From positions 1 to 64,000 of the forward strand of contig NZ_CALCZQ010000032.1 of the NCBI RefSeq assembly GCF_937903345.1: a DNA stretch of 64,000 nucleotides, given 5' to 3'. Of the stretch, positions 53,064 through 62,417 are shown piece after piece. A program made the translations under genes and the position numbers. This DNA comes from an uncultured Emticicia sp. (lineage in GTDB: Bacteria > Bacteroidota > Bacteroidia > Cytophagales > Spirosomataceae). Under the pieces are notes generated by a model. The model did not search any database. It was not told the origin of the DNA and worked only from the letters and a program-made list of their open reading frames with translations. The stretch's first letter is position 1. Each line of letters opens with the position of its first letter.

Positions 53064-56000
53064 TTAAACATACTCTCTACGCTGCTTCGATGCCTCTTGA
53101 GCTTTTTTCTTTTCGGCTGCTGCTTCGAGTTCTGCTTTGCTACCAACGATAATGTTTTGGTATTTACGGTTACCAGTTCCAGCAGGAATCAAGTGACCAA
53201 CGATTACGTTCTCTTTCAAACCTTCGAGCGTATCACGCTTACCTCTAACGGCAGCTTCTGATAACACTTTAGTAGTTTCTTGGAACGATGCCGCCGACAT
53301 GAATGATTCTGTACCCAATGATGCCGTTGTGATACCTTGTAATGTTGGACGAGCAACCGCTGGCATTGCATCACGAACTACGATTTGTGCTAAGTCAGCA
53401 CGCTTCAATCGGCTATTTTCGTCACGCATTTCACGGCCGGTAATAATCTGACCTGGCTTGTACTTATCAGAAGCACCAGCATCCATTACTACTTTTTTGT
53501 CCAATATTTTATCGTTTCCTGCACGTACCAACCACTTGTCAATCATTTGATTATCTAAGAAGAGCGTATCACCTGAGTCGATAACCTCTACTTTTTGCAT
53601 CATTTGGCGAACAATCGTTTCGATGTGCTTATCAGAGATTTTTACACCCTGCTGGCGATATACAGCTTGTACTTCATTTACCAAGTATTCTTGTACGGCC
53701 GTTGGCCCTTTGATACGAAGAATATCGGCTGGGGTGATGGCTCCATCTGAAAGTGGGTCACCCGCTAAAACGAAGTCTCCGTCTTGTACTAAGAATAATT
53801 TCGACAAAGGCACCATGTACTTCATCTTGATACCATCTTTTGCTTCTACAAAAATCTCACGATTACCACGCTTGATAGAACCGTATTGTACGATACCGTC
53901 AATCTCAGATACAACCGCAGGATTTGAAGGGTTACGAGCTTCAAACAACTCCGTGATACGAGGCAAACCACCCGTAATATCTCGGTTCATGTTGATGGCA
54001 CGAGGAATCTTAGCTAAGATTTGTCCTGCTTTGATAATTTTCCCATCTTCTACCGTCAAACGAGCCAATACTGGCAAGTTGTAAGCTTTTTCTTCTTCAC
54101 CATTACTTGTTTTTACAATAATAGATGGGTTTTTGGCACGGTCTTTCGATTCGATGATAACTTTATCACGGAAACCAGTTTGCTCATCGGCTTCTTCTTT
54201 GTAAGTTATGTTCTCTTCGATTGCATCGTATTCTACAATTCCATCAATATCTGAAAGGATAACGGCGTTAAATTGATCCCAGTGACACATTATGTCACCT
54301 TTGTTTATTTTTTGTCCGTCTTTTACTTCCAAAGTTGCACCGTATGGTACGTTATTAACGATAAGTACGTTGTTTGTACCAGTTTCGATAATACGTATCT
54401 CACCACGACGACCCAATACAGTTGTAATTACATTACCTTCACGATCGCTCGACTGTACGGTACGCATTTCTTCGAGTTGGATTGTTCCTGCAAATTTCGC
54501 TTTGATGTTTGCCTCAGAAGCAACGTTTTGGGCAGTACCTCCTGTGTGGAATGTACGAAGTGTAAGCTGAGTGCCAGGCTCACCGATTGACTGTGAGGCA
54601 ATTACACCAACTGCTTCACCACCTTCCGACATACGGCCAGTTGCTAAGTTACGTCCATAACATTTCGCACAAACACCAGTTTGCGTTTCGCAAGTCAATA
54701 CAGAGCGAATTTCAACTGTTTCTATTGCAGTATCGTCGATTTCAGCAGCAATTTCTTCCGTGATTTCTTCGCCAGCTTTTACGATAAGTTTCTTAGTCAG
54801 TGGGTCGATTACATCATAAACTGAAGTACGGCCTAAGATACGCTCAGAAAGTGGCTCAACGATATCTTCGTTGTCTTTCAAAGCTGAAACCTGAATACCA
54901 CGTAATGTTCCGCAATCTACTTCGTTTACTACTACGTCTTGAGCAACATCGTGCAAACGACGAGTTAAGTAACCAGCATCGGCAGTTTTTAGGGCTGTAT
55001 CGGCCAAACCTTTACGAGCACCGTGTGTTGAGATAAAGTATTCGAGTACGTCGAGACCTTCTTTAAAGTTAGACAAGATTGGGTTTTCGATGATTTCTCC
55101 GACCGACCCTTGAATATTCTTTTGTGGTTTCGCCATCAAACCTCTCATACCACCTAACTGACGCACTTGTTCTTGCGAACCACGAGCTCCAGAGTGCATC
55201 ATCATATAAATTGGATTGAAACCTGCTTGGTCATCTTCCAATTGCTTCAATAGAATCACACGCATCGAACTATTTACACGTCCCCAAATATCAATGATTT
55301 GGTTATAACGCTCACGCTCAGTAATGATACCGAACATATAGTTGTTTTGTACTTCTTCTACTTCTTTTTTAGCATCATTAACGAGTTTTGGTTTTTCAGC
55401 AGGAACAATGATATTGTCCAAGCCGATTGATAAACCACCACGGAAGGCTGTTTGATAACCCAATTGCTTGATGTCATCTAAGAATTGTGCTGTACGAGCA
55501 TAGCCTGCCTCTTTGAATACTCGACCGATAAGCTGTTGTAGCTTTTTCTTAGTCAATAATTCGTCAAGATAACCTACTTCTTCTGGTACACATTGGTTAA
55601 ACAAGATACGTCCTGCAACGGTATCAACGATTTTCCAAACCAATTCACCTTTTTCGTCTTTTACCTTCACACGACATTTGATATGAGCGTGTTTTGAAAC
55701 TGCACCTTCATTCATCGCAATAATTACCTCTTCTGCTGAATAGAATGTAATACCTTCGCCTGGCTCTTTGTGAGTTGGAGTCGATTTACGTCCTTTAGTT
55801 ACGAAGTAAAGACCCAAAACCATGTCCTGAGAAGGTACCGTAATAGGAGCTCCGTTGGCAGGGTTTAGGATATTATGAGCAGCTAACATCAAGATTGAAG
55901 CCTCCATGATTGCTTCCTGACCAAGCGGCACGTGAACGGCCATCTGGTCACCGTCAAAGTCGGCGTTGAAGGCTGTACAAACGAGTGGGTGCAATTGGAT

Positions 56001-57380
56001 GGCTTTGCCTTCTACCAGTTTAGGTTGGAAAGCTTGGATACCAAGTCTGTGGAGCGTAGGGGCACGGTTCAAAAGAACAGGGTGTCCTTTTAATACATTT
56101 TCCAAAATATCCCAAACTACTGCATCTTTTCTATCAACGATTTTTTTAGCAGATTTTACCGTCTTAACGATTCCACGTTCTATTAACTTTCTGATAATGA
56201 ACGGTTTGAAAAGTTCGGCTGCCATATCTTTTGGTAAACCGCACTCGTGAAGTTTCAATTCTGGACCTACAACGATTACCGAACGACCAGAATAATCGAC
56301 ACGCTTTCCAAGTAAGTTCTGACGGAAACGACCTTGCTTTCCTTTCAACATATCTGAAAGTGATTTCAATGCACGATTACCTTCTGAACGAACTGCGTTT
56401 ACTTTACGAGAGTTATCAAACAAAGAGTCAACCGCCTCTTGTAACATACGTTTTTCGTTACGCAAGATTACTTCTGGTGCTTTGATTTCTAACAAACGTT
56501 TTAAACGGTTATTGCGGATAATTACACGACGGTAAAGATCATTCAAGTCAGAAGTTGCGAAACGACCACCATCCAATGGTACAAGCGGACGTAATTCTGG
56601 TGGAATTACTGGCACCATACGGATAATCATCCACTCAGGTTTATTTTCGATACGAGTGTTTGCATCACGTAATGCTTCTACGATTTTCAAACGCTTCAAG
56701 GCATCAGCCTTACGTTGTTGTGAAGTATCTGTAGCCGCAGCGTGACGTAAATCGTACGATAATTGGTCTAAGTCAAGGCGAGAAAGCATCATTTCTAAAG
56801 CTTCAGCACCCATTTTGGCGATAAATTTATTAGGGTCTTTGTCGTCAAGCATTTGGTTGTCACGTGGCAATTTGTCCATGATGTCCAAATATTCTTCTTC
56901 TGTCAAGAAGTCGTTTTTTGCAACACCATCTTCACCTTTCAAACCAGGTTGAATAACGACGTATCTTTCGTAGTAAATAATTTGGTCGAGTTTCTTCGAC
57001 GACATACCTACTAAGTAACCAATTTTGTTTGGTAAACTACGGAAGTACCAAATATGAGCCACAGGCACAACGAGTTCAATGTGTCCCATTCGTTCACGAC
57101 GTACTTTCTTTTCGGTAACTTCTACCCCACAACGGTCGCAGATGATACCTTTGTAGCGAATACGTTTGTATTTACCACAGTGGCATTCCCAGTCTTTTAC
57201 AGGACCGAAAATACGCTCGCAAAACAAACCGCCCATTTCGGGTTTGTAAGTACGATAGTTGATTGTCTCAGGTTGAGTAACTTCTCCATAAGAGCTTTCT
57301 AAGATTGACTCTGGCGAAGCCAAACTGATAGTGATGCTCTGGAAGTCACTATTGAGTTTTTTATTTTTCTTTAAAGACAT
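53064..57380 (-). CDS. rpoC: RNA polymerase beta' subunit
   Basis: 1438 residues from the ATG at 57380 (MSLKKNKKLNSDFQSITISL). Zinc finger ECHCGKYKRIRYKGIICDRC, catalytic NADFDGDQMAVH with D474, D476 and D478, bridge helix and trigger loop region (SQSIGEPGTQLTLRTFHTGG), second zinc site CETQTGVCAKCYG. A longer frame begins at 57446, but its first 22 residues pass through a hairpin of the rpoB-rpoC gap, so I prefer the shorter start. Co-transcribed after rpoB. Confidence 0.97.
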   Translation of the reverse strand: MSLKKNKKLNSDFQSITISLASPESILESSYGEVTQPETINYRTYKPEMGGLFCERIFGPVKDWECHCGKYKRIRYKGIICDRCGVEVTEKKVRRERMGHIELVVPVAHIWYFRSLPNKIGYLVGMSSKKLDQIIYYERYVVIQPGLKGEDGVAKNDFLTEEEYLDIMDKLPRDNQMLDDKDPNKFIAKMGAEALEMMLSRLDLDQLSYDLRHAAATDTSQQRKADALKRLKIVEALRDANTRIENKPEWMIIRMVPVIPPELRPLVPLDGGRFATSDLNDLYRRVIIRNNRLKRLLEIKAPEVILRNEKRMLQEAVDSLFDNSRKVNAVRSEGNRALKSLSDMLKGKQGRFRQNLLGKRVDYSGRSVIVVGPELKLHECGLPKDMAAELFKPFIIRKLIERGIVKTVKSAKKIVDRKDAVVWDILENVLKGHPVLLNRAPTLHRLGIQAFQPKLVEGKAIQLHPLVCTAFNADFDGDQMAVHVPLGQEAIMEASILMLAAHNILNPANGAPITVPSQDMVLGLYFVTKGRKSTPTHKEPGEGITFYSAEEVIIAMNEGAVSKHAHIKCRVKVKDEKGELVWKIVDTVAGRILFNQCVPEEVGYLDELLTKKKLQQLIGRVFKEAGYARTAQFLDDIKQLGYQTAFRGGLSIGLDNIIVPAEKPKLVNDAKKEVEEVQNNYMFGIITERERYNQIIDIWGRVNSSMRVILLKQLEDDQAGFNPIYMMMHSGARGSQEQVRQLGGMRGLMAKPQKNIQGSVGEIIENPILSNFKEGLDVLEYFISTHGARKGLADTALKTADAGYLTRRLHDVAQDVVVNEVDCGTLRGIQVSALKDNEDIVEPLSERILGRTSVYDVIDPLTKKLIVKAGEEITEEIAAEIDDTAIETVEIRSVLTCETQTGVCAKCYGRNLATGRMSEGGEAVGVIASQSIGEPGTQLTLRTFHTGGTAQNVASEANIKAKFAGTIQLEEMRTVQSSDREGNVITTVLGRRGEIRIIETGTNNVLIVNNVPYGATLEVKDGQKINKGDIMCHWDQFNAVILSDIDGIVEYDAIEENITYKEEADEQTGFRDKVIIESKDRAKNPSIIVKTSNGEEEKAYNLPVLARLTVEDGKIIKAGQILAKIPRAINMNRDITGGLPRITELFEARNPSNPAVVSEIDGIVQYGSIKRGNREIFVEAKDGIKMKYMVPLSKLFLVQDGDFVLAGDPLSDGAITPADILRIKGPTAVQEYLVNEVQAVYRQQGVKISDKHIETIVRQMMQKVEVIDSGDTLFLDNQMIDKWLVRAGNDKILDKKVVMDAGASDKYKPGQIITGREMRDENSRLKRADLAQIVVRDAMPAVARPTLQGITTASLGTESFMSAASFQETTKVLSEAAVRGKRDTLEGLKENVIVGHLIPAGTGNRKYQNIIVGSKAELEAAAEKKKAQEASKQRREYV

Positions 57381-57420
57381 TTTCAAGTATGATTGATGTG
57401 AAAATGATATGCTCATTTTT

Positions 57421-57450
57421 AGGTGTGCAATTCCGTGGAAAAACACACCT
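57421..57450 (-). promoter_or_regulatory. Hairpin in the rpoB-rpoC gap
   Basis: AGGTGTG (57421-57427) and CACACCT (57444-57450) pair on either side of a loop that itself contains TTCC-GT-GGAA. There is no T-run; it may be a processing or spacing hairpin between the two genes. Confidence 0.45.
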
Positions 57451-57463
57451 TTATTTTTTCAGA

Positions 57464-60400
57464 CTACTGCAAAGTAATCTCTAATGCTAAGCCTCGTAAT
57501 TCGTGAACCAATACATTGAATGATTCTGGGATATTTGGTTTTGGCAAATTCTCTCCTTTTACGATTGCTTCATAAGCCTTGGCACGACCCAATACATCAT
57601 CAGATTTTACAGTCAAGATTTCTTGTAAGATGTGCGATGCACCGAATGCTTCCAATGCCCAAACCTCCATCTCTCCGAAACGCTGACCACCAAATTGTGC
57701 TTTACCACCCAATGGTTGTTGGGTAATCAATGAGTATGGTCCGATTGAACGGGCGTGCATTTTATCATCAACTAAGTGACCAAGTTTCATCATATACATG
57801 ATACCAACGGTTACTTTTTGGTCAAATGGCTCACCTGTCAAGCCATTGTAAAGTTGTGAACGTCCATAAGGTGGTAAACCAGCTTCATCCAATTCGGCGG
57901 TTACTTCTGCTTCAGTAGCACCATCAAAGATTGGTGTAGCATATTTACGTCCTAATTTTCTACCTGCAAGACCTAATACAACTTCATATAACTGACCGAT
58001 ATTCATACGAGAAGGTACACCAAGAGGATTCAATACAATGTCCATTGGCTGGCCTTCTGCCGTAAATGGCATATCTTCATCACGAACGATACGTGCAACA
58101 ACTCCTTTATTTCCGTGACGGCCGGCCATTTTGTCACCCACTTTCAACTTACGTTTCTTAGCGATGTAAACTTTAGCCAATTTCACGATACCTGCTGGTA
58201 GTTCATCTCCAACTTCCAATACAAAACGTTCACGTTTGAATCGACCGATTACTTCGCTACGACGAGCCAAGTAGTTTTTACAAAGTGCTACGATTAGTTT
58301 GTTGAAAGCAGTATCTTCTGTCCAACCATCCAAGATTACATCTCCTAATAAGTTTACTTCTTCAGGAACATTATATTGACTTTCGTCAACGTAATTGTTT
58401 TTGTCTGGGAATAAATTATTGGCAATGTTTCCACGATTGAACTTCATGCCCTTAGAGATAAGTTCATCTCCAAATTTATGTTTCACGCCAACGGTTGTTT
58501 TGCCGTCAAGCAATTCCGTCATTTTATCAATCATTAAGCCACGGAGTTCAATTAATTGACGGCCGTGCTTCTTCATTAATACTTTTAATTCTTCTTTATG
58601 CTTCGAGCGTTCTTCTTTGCTTGGGCGAGAGAAAAGTTTTGTGTCGATAATTACACCGTCCATTGATGGTGGTGATTTTTTCGAGGCATCTTTAACGTCG
58701 CCTGCTTTATCTCCGAATATTGCACGTAGTAGTTTTTCTTCTGGAGTCGGATCTGATTCGCCTTTTGGAGTAATTTTTCCAATCAAAATATCTCCTTCAC
58801 GTACACGCGTTCCTGTACGAACGATTCCATTTTCATCAAGATTTTTTACAGTTTCTTCAGAAACGTTTGGAATCTCAGCTGTTAATTCTTCTTCACCACG
58901 TTTTGTATCACGTACTTCGAGCTCGTATTCTTCGATGTGAATTGATGTAAAAATATCTTCACGAACAACTCTTTCTGAAATTACAATTGCATCCTCAAAG
59001 TTATATCCTTGCCAAGGCATAAATGCAACCAAAAGGTTTCGTCCAAGAGCAAGCTCTCCGCCTTGAGTTGCATAGCCTTCTACAAGAATTTGACCTTTTT
59101 TTACAGCATCACCCTTCAATACAATCGGACGAATGTTGATACAAGTATCCTGATTTGTTCGGCGGTGTTTGATAAGTTCATAAGAAGTGATGTTTGTATC
59201 AAAACTTACGAGCGTTTGCTCAGCTGTCCAATTATAACGTACTTTGATAACATTTGCATCAACGTATTCAACAACTCCGTCTTCTTCGGCAACCACCAAG
59301 GTACGTGAGTCACGAGCCAAACGACCTTCTAAACCTGTACCTACGATTGGAGCTTCTGGACGTAATAACGGCACAGCTTGACGTTGCATGTTTGAACCCA
59401 TCAAGGCACGGTTGGCATCATCATGCTCAATGAATGGAATCATCGAGGCGGCAACCGATACAATCTGATTTGAGGCAATGTCCATGTAGTCGATTGAATC
59501 TGGTGATTTCATTGGGAAGTCACCTTCATAACGACATTTTAGGGCATCTACTGAGAAGTTTCCGTTAGCATCAACGTCGGCTGTTGCCATCGCAATATTT
59601 TTTCCGTCTTCTTCTTCGGCAGTTAAATAAATTATTTCTTTAGTCAATTTACCATCTTCAATCTTAACATAAGGTGTTTCGATGAAACCCATACTGTTGA
59701 TTTTGGCATACGTACAAAGCGATGAAATCAAACCAATGTTTGGTCCCTCAGGCGTTTCGATCGTACATAAACGACCGTAGTGCGTATAGTGAACGTCACG
59801 AACCTCGAAACCTGCACGCTCACGGCTCAATCCACCAGGCCCGAGTGCCGACATACGACGCTTGTGTGTAATTTCAGCCAAAGGATTCGTTTGATCCATG
59901 AACTGTGATAGCTGGTTCGTACCAAAGAATGAGTTGATAACTGAAGAAAGCGTACGAGCATTAATCAAATCTACTGGTTTGAAGTCTTCGTTATCCCGAA
60001 CGTTCATACGTTCTTTGATTGTACGAGCCATACGAGCTAAACCTACACCAAATTGTGCGTAAAGTTGTTCTCCTACGGTACGAACACGACGATTCGATAA
60101 GTGGTCAATATCATCGACAACTGCTTTTGAGTTGATGAGTTGAATAAGGAACTTAACGATTTCGACAATATCTTGGGTTGTCAATACACCTGTTTCTAGA
60201 GGTGTAGTCAAACTCAATTTTGTATTTACACGGTAGCGACCTACTTCCCCTAAATCATAACGTTTATCAGAGAAGAACAATCCTTGGATAATCTCACGGG
60301 CTGTTGCTTCGTCAGGTGCTTCGGTGTTACGTAACTGACGATAGATTTGTTCAACGGCTTCTTTCTCAGAGTTTGAGCTATCTCGTTGTAAGGTATTGTA

Positions 60401-61321
60401 GATAATGTTGAATTCTGATACGTTGGCATCTTCACGGTGCAAAATGATTGATTTTTGCTCGGTGTTTAAGATAGTGTCAATATCACCTTCTGAGATGATA
60501 GAGTCACGCTCTAAGATTACCTCGTTACGATCGATTGAAACAACCTCGCCAGTATCTTCATCTACGAAGTCTTCTGTCCATGTACGTAAAACACGTGCGG
60601 CAAGACGACGACCGATTGATTTTTTCAAGGCTTCACGTGTGCCTGGGATTTCTTCAGAAAGGCCAAAAAGGTTGAGGATATCTTTATCAGAACCAAAACC
60701 AATTGCACGAAGCAATGTTGTTACTGGGAATTTTTTCTTACGGTCGATGTACGCATACATTACGTTATTAACATCAGTCGAGAATTCAATCCACGAACCT
60801 TTCATCGGGATTACACGAGCTGAGTAAAGTTTCGTTCCGTTTGTGTGCTTGCTCATTGAGAAGAACACACCTGGCGAACGGTGTAATTGTGATACGATAA
60901 CACGCTCTGCTCCGTTAATAACGAATGAGCCACGACCATTCATGTATGGAATGTTACCCAAGAATACTTCTTGCTCGATTGTCTCGAAGTCTTCGTTGTC
61001 GGTATCATTACAAATCAAACGCAATTTTGCTTTTAAAGGCACAGCGTATGTAAGACCACGGTCAATACACTCATCGACTGAGTATTTTGGTGGGTCGATG
61101 GTGTAATCGACGAATTCTAACACGTAGTTTTCACGTGAGTCGGCGATTGGGAAGTTTTCGGCAAATACATTGAAAAGCCCTTCCATTTTGCGATTTTCGG
61201 CTGGAGTCTCAATCTGGAAAAAATCTTGGAAAGATTTTACCTGAATATCCAAGAAGTCTGGGTATTCGATGAGCGGCTTTACCGTTGCGAAACTTTTTCT
61301 ACCGGTTTCTGTCAGATTCAA
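57464..61321 (-). CDS. rpoB: RNA polymerase beta subunit
   Basis: 1285 residues. RpoB blocks in order: TVKPLIEYPDFLDIQVKSF, the rifampicin pocket (FFGTNQLSQFMDQTNPLAEI, RRMSALGPGGL), QGYNFEDAIVISERVV, KMAGRHGNKGVVARI and the C-terminal FGEMEVWALEAFGASHILQE. Rifampicin-site residues look wild type. The frame has no ATG near its start; TTG at 61321 begins NLTETGRKSF, and the next ATG would remove about 45 conserved residues. A promoter lies 240 bases upstream. Confidence 0.97.
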   Translation of the reverse strand: MNLTETGRKSFATVKPLIEYPDFLDIQVKSFQDFFQIETPAENRKMEGLFNVFAENFPIADSRENYVLEFVDYTIDPPKYSVDECIDRGLTYAVPLKAKLRLICNDTDNEDFETIEQEVFLGNIPYMNGRGSFVINGAERVIVSQLHRSPGVFFSMSKHTNGTKLYSARVIPMKGSWIEFSTDVNNVMYAYIDRKKKFPVTTLLRAIGFGSDKDILNLFGLSEEIPGTREALKKSIGRRLAARVLRTWTEDFVDEDTGEVVSIDRNEVILERDSIISEGDIDTILNTEQKSIILHREDANVSEFNIIYNTLQRDSSNSEKEAVEQIYRQLRNTEAPDEATAREIIQGLFFSDKRYDLGEVGRYRVNTKLSLTTPLETGVLTTQDIVEIVKFLIQLINSKAVVDDIDHLSNRRVRTVGEQLYAQFGVGLARMARTIKERMNVRDNEDFKPVDLINARTLSSVINSFFGTNQLSQFMDQTNPLAEITHKRRMSALGPGGLSRERAGFEVRDVHYTHYGRLCTIETPEGPNIGLISSLCTYAKINSMGFIETPYVKIEDGKLTKEIIYLTAEEEDGKNIAMATADVDANGNFSVDALKCRYEGDFPMKSPDSIDYMDIASNQIVSVAASMIPFIEHDDANRALMGSNMQRQAVPLLRPEAPIVGTGLEGRLARDSRTLVVAEEDGVVEYVDANVIKVRYNWTAEQTLVSFDTNITSYELIKHRRTNQDTCINIRPIVLKGDAVKKGQILVEGYATQGGELALGRNLLVAFMPWQGYNFEDAIVISERVVREDIFTSIHIEEYELEVRDTKRGEEELTAEIPNVSEETVKNLDENGIVRTGTRVREGDILIGKITPKGESDPTPEEKLLRAIFGDKAGDVKDASKKSPPSMDGVIIDTKLFSRPSKEERSKHKEELKVLMKKHGRQLIELRGLMIDKMTELLDGKTTVGVKHKFGDELISKGMKFNRGNIANNLFPDKNNYVDESQYNVPEEVNLLGDVILDGWTEDTAFNKLIVALCKNYLARRSEVIGRFKRERFVLEVGDELPAGIVKLAKVYIAKKRKLKVGDKMAGRHGNKGVVARIVRDEDMPFTAEGQPMDIVLNPLGVPSRMNIGQLYEVVLGLAGRKLGRKYATPIFDGATEAEVTAELDEAGLPPYGRSQLYNGLTGEPFDQKVTVGIMYMMKLGHLVDDKMHARSIGPYSLITQQPLGGKAQFGGQRFGEMEVWALEAFGASHILQEILTVKSDDVLGRAKAYEAIVKGENLPKPNIPESFNVLVHELRGLALEITLQ

Positions 61322-61558
61322 GGTTTGAAAAGTTTTAAGTGAAAATTTTTTTACGACGATGGATGTTAAACATTTAGAATATTAAAATGAATTTTAAAAT
61401 CCAAACATTAAGCATCGAAACTTGAAAATATAAATTTATTTATCGTAGTGGAGTGAATAATTATCCCTGTTCGACTATCCTACGAAAACAGTCGTGTATC
61501 GGATAAAAATTCTACAAATGAAAAGCATGTTTCTTAGGGGCAAATCCCAAATAGGGTG

Positions 61559-61590
61559 CGAAGTTACGAAATGATAATTTACAAAACAAA
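61559..61590 (-). promoter_or_regulatory. Promoter of the rpoBC operon
   Basis: On the minus strand: TTTG (61590-61587), 20 bases, TAACTTCG (61566-61559), one mismatch to TAnnTTTG. It would give an untranslated leader of about 230 nt in front of rpoB. Confidence 0.6.
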
Positions 61591-62417
61591 GTCTCGTTGT
61601 AGATTTTTTTGTAAAGTAGGGTTGTTTTAGTAAGAAAAATAAAAAATCTGTAAATGAAACCAGGGTAAACGCATTTGACTAATCTTTAAAATGAAAAGAA
61701 ACAGGTAAAATTTCTTCTAAAAATCAAGACCATAAAATTAAGAATGGTTAATTTATCAATCGACGATGGTATACATCAAATAGTCCAATAATGTAAGCTT
61801 TTGACTTGAAATAAAATTTAGTTTTTCGGCTTTTCTAAAAATTTAGTTCTGAAATTCTAAAAAAAGATTTGCAATTTCACCAAAATGCCTACTACACTAT
61901 AATTTAAAAATAGCATGAATTTTATTTATAGTAAAAGTAGAATTTTTCATGGTCTTCGAAAAAACACCAAAAAGGGCTTTTAAGTACTTAATTTTATAAA
62001 TAAGTTGGCTATCTGATTTGTTAAATTGAAGATGATTTTGTTTATGGAAATAATGCTTTAAAAATACAGGCAAAATCAAACAGTATTTGTAAAAAGCAAT
62101 GTTCAAAATTCTTGGTAGAAAGCCTCCTGCTTAATGTCAAAATCAATCATGCCGTAATTTTATTTTCAATCAACGGTCGTATTGAAAACCCTGCCGGTGC
62201 AAATGATGAAGCTGGCACTTTAATAAAAATTTGATTCACTCAAATTTAAACAAAAGTAAGATGTCGATGTTAACTTTTATGCTTTAAATGAATAAATAGC
62301 TTGCAAAGCATGCGTCATTCTTCACATTGATTGTTTAATTTTGTAAAAAATAGAGTTCTAATGCTTGCAAGAAACTTCAATTAAGCATTTTACATTAATC
62401 ATTATACATTAAAATAA
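61591..62417. other. AT-rich intergenic region between rpoB promoter and lysS, 827 bp
   Basis: Mostly AT-rich and featureless. A stretch ending at 62234 on the plus strand reads INGRIENPAGANDEAGTL in an open frame closed upstream by a stop, so it could be the last trace of a lost gene, but this is weak. A minus-strand frame at 61897-62106 has no protein-like features. The lysS promoter must lie close to 62340-62400. Confidence 0.4.

Noticed and set aside
57381..57446. Longer rpoC start at the upstream ATG (57446)
   Set aside because: The extra residues are encoded by the intergenic hairpin and do not resemble RpoC N-termini; ATG at 57380 gives the standard start.
61897..62106. 69-residue minus-strand open frame upstream of lysS
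   Set aside because: Lys/Phe/Ile-rich composition is that of random AT-rich DNA, and there is no promoter, neighbour or family sign.
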